Under the pieces are notes generated by a model. It worked only from the letters and a program-made list of their open reading frames with translations, was not told where the DNA came from and ran no database searches. This document shows, one piece after another, positions 62,207-64,000 of a stretch of DNA of 64,000 nt. The stretch's first letter is position 1, and each line of letters starts with the position of its first letter. The stretch spans positions 248,001-312,000 of the forward strand of contig CAVTBC010000003.1 of the NCBI GenBank assembly GCA_963732865.1, read 5' to 3'. A program made the position numbers and the translations under genes. The stretch is from JADLGL01 sp963732865. Its GTDB lineage: Bacteria; Pseudomonadota; Alphaproteobacteria; Rhizobiales; Kaistiaceae.

Positions 62207-63172
62207 GGGCGAGGCGCCGCGGCGCGGCGCAGCCGGTCGTTGATGGCCAGGCCCAGTCCGGCCTCCGGAATTGGCATGGCGGCAATCGGCGCGCCGATCG
62301 CGTCGAGTTCGCGAAGGGCGGCAAAGATCCGGGCCGCGGCCTCCTGCAGATCGCCCTTCTCGCTCAGATTGACCATGGCAATGGCGGCCTGCGCCCCAGC
62401 CGGCAGATCGCTGCCGAAGGCGAGCAGGGATTCGCCCGGCTGCAGCGCGCTCACGTCGAGTTCGAACCGGCACTGCCGGCGCGTAGTGGCTGGCCAGCAT
62501 TCCCGGCGCATCCGGCCGCCCGGACGGCGCAGCGACCACCAGCGGCCGGCCGATCGCGGCCTCGATAGCCTCCTTCGCAATTCCGCCGGGGCGCAGCAGG
62601 AGCGGCTCGCCGACGACGCTGACAATCGTCGATTCCAGGCCGATGGGCGAAGCGCCGGCGTCGAGGACCAGCGCCACCCGGTCGGCCAGATCGTGCAGAA
62701 CATGCGCTGCCGAAGTGGCGCTCACCCGCCCAGACAAATTGGCGCTGGGGGCGGCCAGTGGAAAAGGCGCGGCGGCCAGCAGGGCCGCTGCGACGGGATG
62801 CCCCGGCACACGCAAGGCGATCGTATCGAGACCGGCGGTGGCGAGATCGGCAATGCCGGCGTCCGGCCGGCGCGGCGCGACCAACGTCAGCGGCCCGGGC
62901 CAGAAGTTTGCCGCAAGGTGCGCGCCCACTGGCCCCAGAACGGCGAGTTCGTTTGCCGCCTCCGTCGATTTCACGTGAACGATCAGCGGGTTGAAGCTCG
63001 GCCGTGCCTTGGCGGCGAATATCCCTGCGACAGCCTGCGCGTTCGTGGCGTCGGCGGCGAGACCGTAGACAGTCTCGGTGGGCATGCCGACAAGCTCGCC
63101 ACGCGCCAGCGCATCGACAGCAGCCGCGATCGCCTCGCCAATGTCAGCTGACATGTCGTAAAGTTTCGCCAA
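62203..63172 (-). pseudogene. L-threonylcarbamoyladenylate synthase (Sua5 type), frameshifted as read
   Basis: Makes threonylcarbamoyl-AMP for the t6A37 tRNA modification. The YrdC domain is intact (LVGMPTETVYGLAADATNAQ, IFAAKARPSFNPLIVHVKST, WPGPLTLVAPRR, LAAPSANLSGRVSATSAAHV). One extra base at 62461/62462 then breaks the frame after APAVPVR. Removing it continues the C-terminal Sua5 domain as LDVSALQPGESLLAFGSDLP through to the TAG at 62203. The start is a TTG (63172) with an ATG six codons in (63154). The repaired length is about 322 residues, normal for Sua5. t6A synthesis is essential in most bacteria. Confidence 0.88.
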
Positions 63173-63298
63173 AATGCCCTGCCTGGCCCGATCAAGATAC
63201 TACTTTGGCTTGCACAGTCTCTCTTTGACGGAGCTTGCGCGGCGACGCATTCTCGCCCACCCTCAAGCCTCGCGCAGCAAGGGGGGCGCCCGCGTCTG

Positions 63299-64000
63299 AT
63301 GTCAACGCATGACTTGGTCAAAGTCGAGATCGATGGGGCCGTCGAAACGATCCGGCTGGATCGACCCGACTACATGAACGCGATCACCGGCGAGATGTTC
63401 GAGGCGATCTCCGATGCCCTGGTGCTGGGCGAAGGCGACGGCAAGGTGCGCGCCTTCATCATTTCCGGAATGCCCGGCGCCTTCACCGAGGGAAGCGACA
63501 TCTCCGAGCTGGAGGAATATGTCGAATCGGGAACGGTAACGCCGGCCGCGGTCCGCTTCATGAAGACCCTGGCGACGCTCGACAAACCGCTGATCGCCGC
63601 AGTCGATGGCCCGGCCCTCGGTATCGGCACCACGATGCTGTTCATGTGCGACTATGTGGTGGCCAGCGAATGGTCGCAATTCGGCGTCGATCATGTCGGC
63701 ATCGGTCTGCCGCTCGATGCCGCCGCCACCCTGCTCGGCCCCCGCATGATCGGCCATCACGTCGCCTTCGAGCTACTGGTCATGGGCGAACCGATCGATG
63801 CCGCGCGCGCCCGCGAAGTCGGGTTGGTCAACAAGATCGTCGCCGCCGAACTTGTCGAGGAGACGGCGCGGCAGGCGGCGCTCGCGATCGCCGACCGACC
63901 GCCCGAGGCTGTGCGCCTCGCCAAGCGGATGATGGTTGGCGACCGCCGCGACGTCGTCACGCGCATCACTTCGGAAGCATCGAGCTTCGCGGCGTTGCAG
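63299..64000 (+). CDS. crotonase (enoyl-CoA hydratase/isomerase) family, cut by window edge
   Basis: An ATG at 63299 opens 234 codons with no stop before the window ends. The crotonase fold is clear: RLDRPDYMNAITGEMFEAIS, the first oxyanion loop SGMPGAFTEGSDISELEEYV, and the second DGPALGIGTTMLFMCDYVVA. Where enoyl-CoA hydratases have catalytic glutamates, this protein reads FGVDHVGIGLPLDAAATLLG, so a classical hydratase reaction is doubtful; a delta-isomerase or another acyl-CoA activity is more likely. A few residues are missing at the C-terminus. It is divergent from sua5 across 126 bases. Confidence 0.88.
   Translation, partial: MSTHDLVKVEIDGAVETIRLDRPDYMNAITGEMFEAISDALVLGEGDGKVRAFIISGMPGAFTEGSDISELEEYVESGTVTPAAVRFMKTLATLDKPLIAAVDGPALGIGTTMLFMCDYVVASEWSQFGVDHVGIGLPLDAAATLLGPRMIGHHVAFELLVMGEPIDAARAREVGLVNKIVAAELVEETARQAALAIADRPPEAVRLAKRMMVGDRRDVVTRITSEASSFAALQ

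Noticed and set aside
1..64000. tRNA genes, riboswitches, CRISPR, insertion sequences, attachment sites, replication origin
   Set aside because: I looked through every gap of more than about 50 bases on both strands and saw no cloverleaf, repeat-spacer array, terminal inverted repeats with transposase, or DnaA-box cluster.

Overview
The window is a dense, high-G+C chromosomal segment from an alphaproteobacterium, most probably of the order Hyphomicrobiales (Rhizobiales). The evidence is the company of genes: the NAD regulator NadQ beside nadABC, a TIGR02301 protein, the cell-cycle methylase CcrM, tandem IalB proteins, and a cytochrome oxidase cluster in the order ctaC-ctaD-ctaB-coxF-ctaG-ctaE-DUF983-SURF1. 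I see no rRNA, tRNA, CRISPR array, insertion sequence or prophage. Both window edges cut a gene: a transglutaminase-like protein on the left and a crotonase on the right.

Layout. 1-4 kb: surface and envelope genes (a transglutaminase-like start, a frameshifted collagen-like secreted protein, a DUF1499 membrane protein) and small conserved genes. 4-9 kb: dihydroorotase, YgfZ, an HD phosphohydrolase, nadQ and a SleB-type cell-wall hydrolase. 9-12.7 kb: the nadABC operon with a palindromic operator at its promoter. 12.8-19 kb: glyS, a membrane glycosyltransferase, glyQ and RNA/DNA methylation genes, read leftward. 19.3-25.5 kb: polyprenyl diphosphate synthase, a TPR protein, ispE, moaB, a radical SAM protein preceded by an SOS-box-like site, and rnhB. 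25.5-28.1 kb: the F0 ATP synthase operon. 28.3-37 kb: a DUF721 protein, two DsbA-like oxidoreductases, smc, mutY, an FkbM methyltransferase and ccrM. 37-48 kb: a five-repeat Ig-like protein, thrC, an M16 peptidase, an acetyltransferase, an EAL phosphodiesterase, ispH, thrB and rnhA. 48-56 kb: YqgE and the cytochrome oxidase biogenesis cluster. 56-64 kb: two IalB proteins, tldD, a CPA2 antiporter, pdxH, a DnaJ-family chaperone, Sua5 and a crotonase.

Functional threads. NadQ and nadABC form a plausible local regulatory circuit for NAD synthesis. The ctaC-to-SURF1 genes encode and assemble an aa3-type oxidase, and the atp genes use the gradient it makes. IspE, IspH and the polyprenyl synthase are three steps of one isoprenoid/quinone route. 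ThrB and ThrC are the last two steps of threonine synthesis. SMC, MutY, CcrM, RNase HI/HII and the SOS-linked radical SAM gene make up a genome-maintenance group.

The main oddity is that seven otherwise conserved genes carry reading-frame breaks (collagen-like protein, glyS, the glycosyltransferase, smc, the Ig-repeat protein, ctaC, sua5). Several of these are normally essential, and the protein resumes cleanly in another frame each time. This looks more like consensus sequence error than decay, and it limits how far any single break should be interpreted. I found no strong candidate for a wholly new multi-gene system. The best leads are the predicted SOS control of the radical SAM gene, the nadABC operator, the ccrM upstream region, and the collagen-like and Ig-repeat exported proteins.
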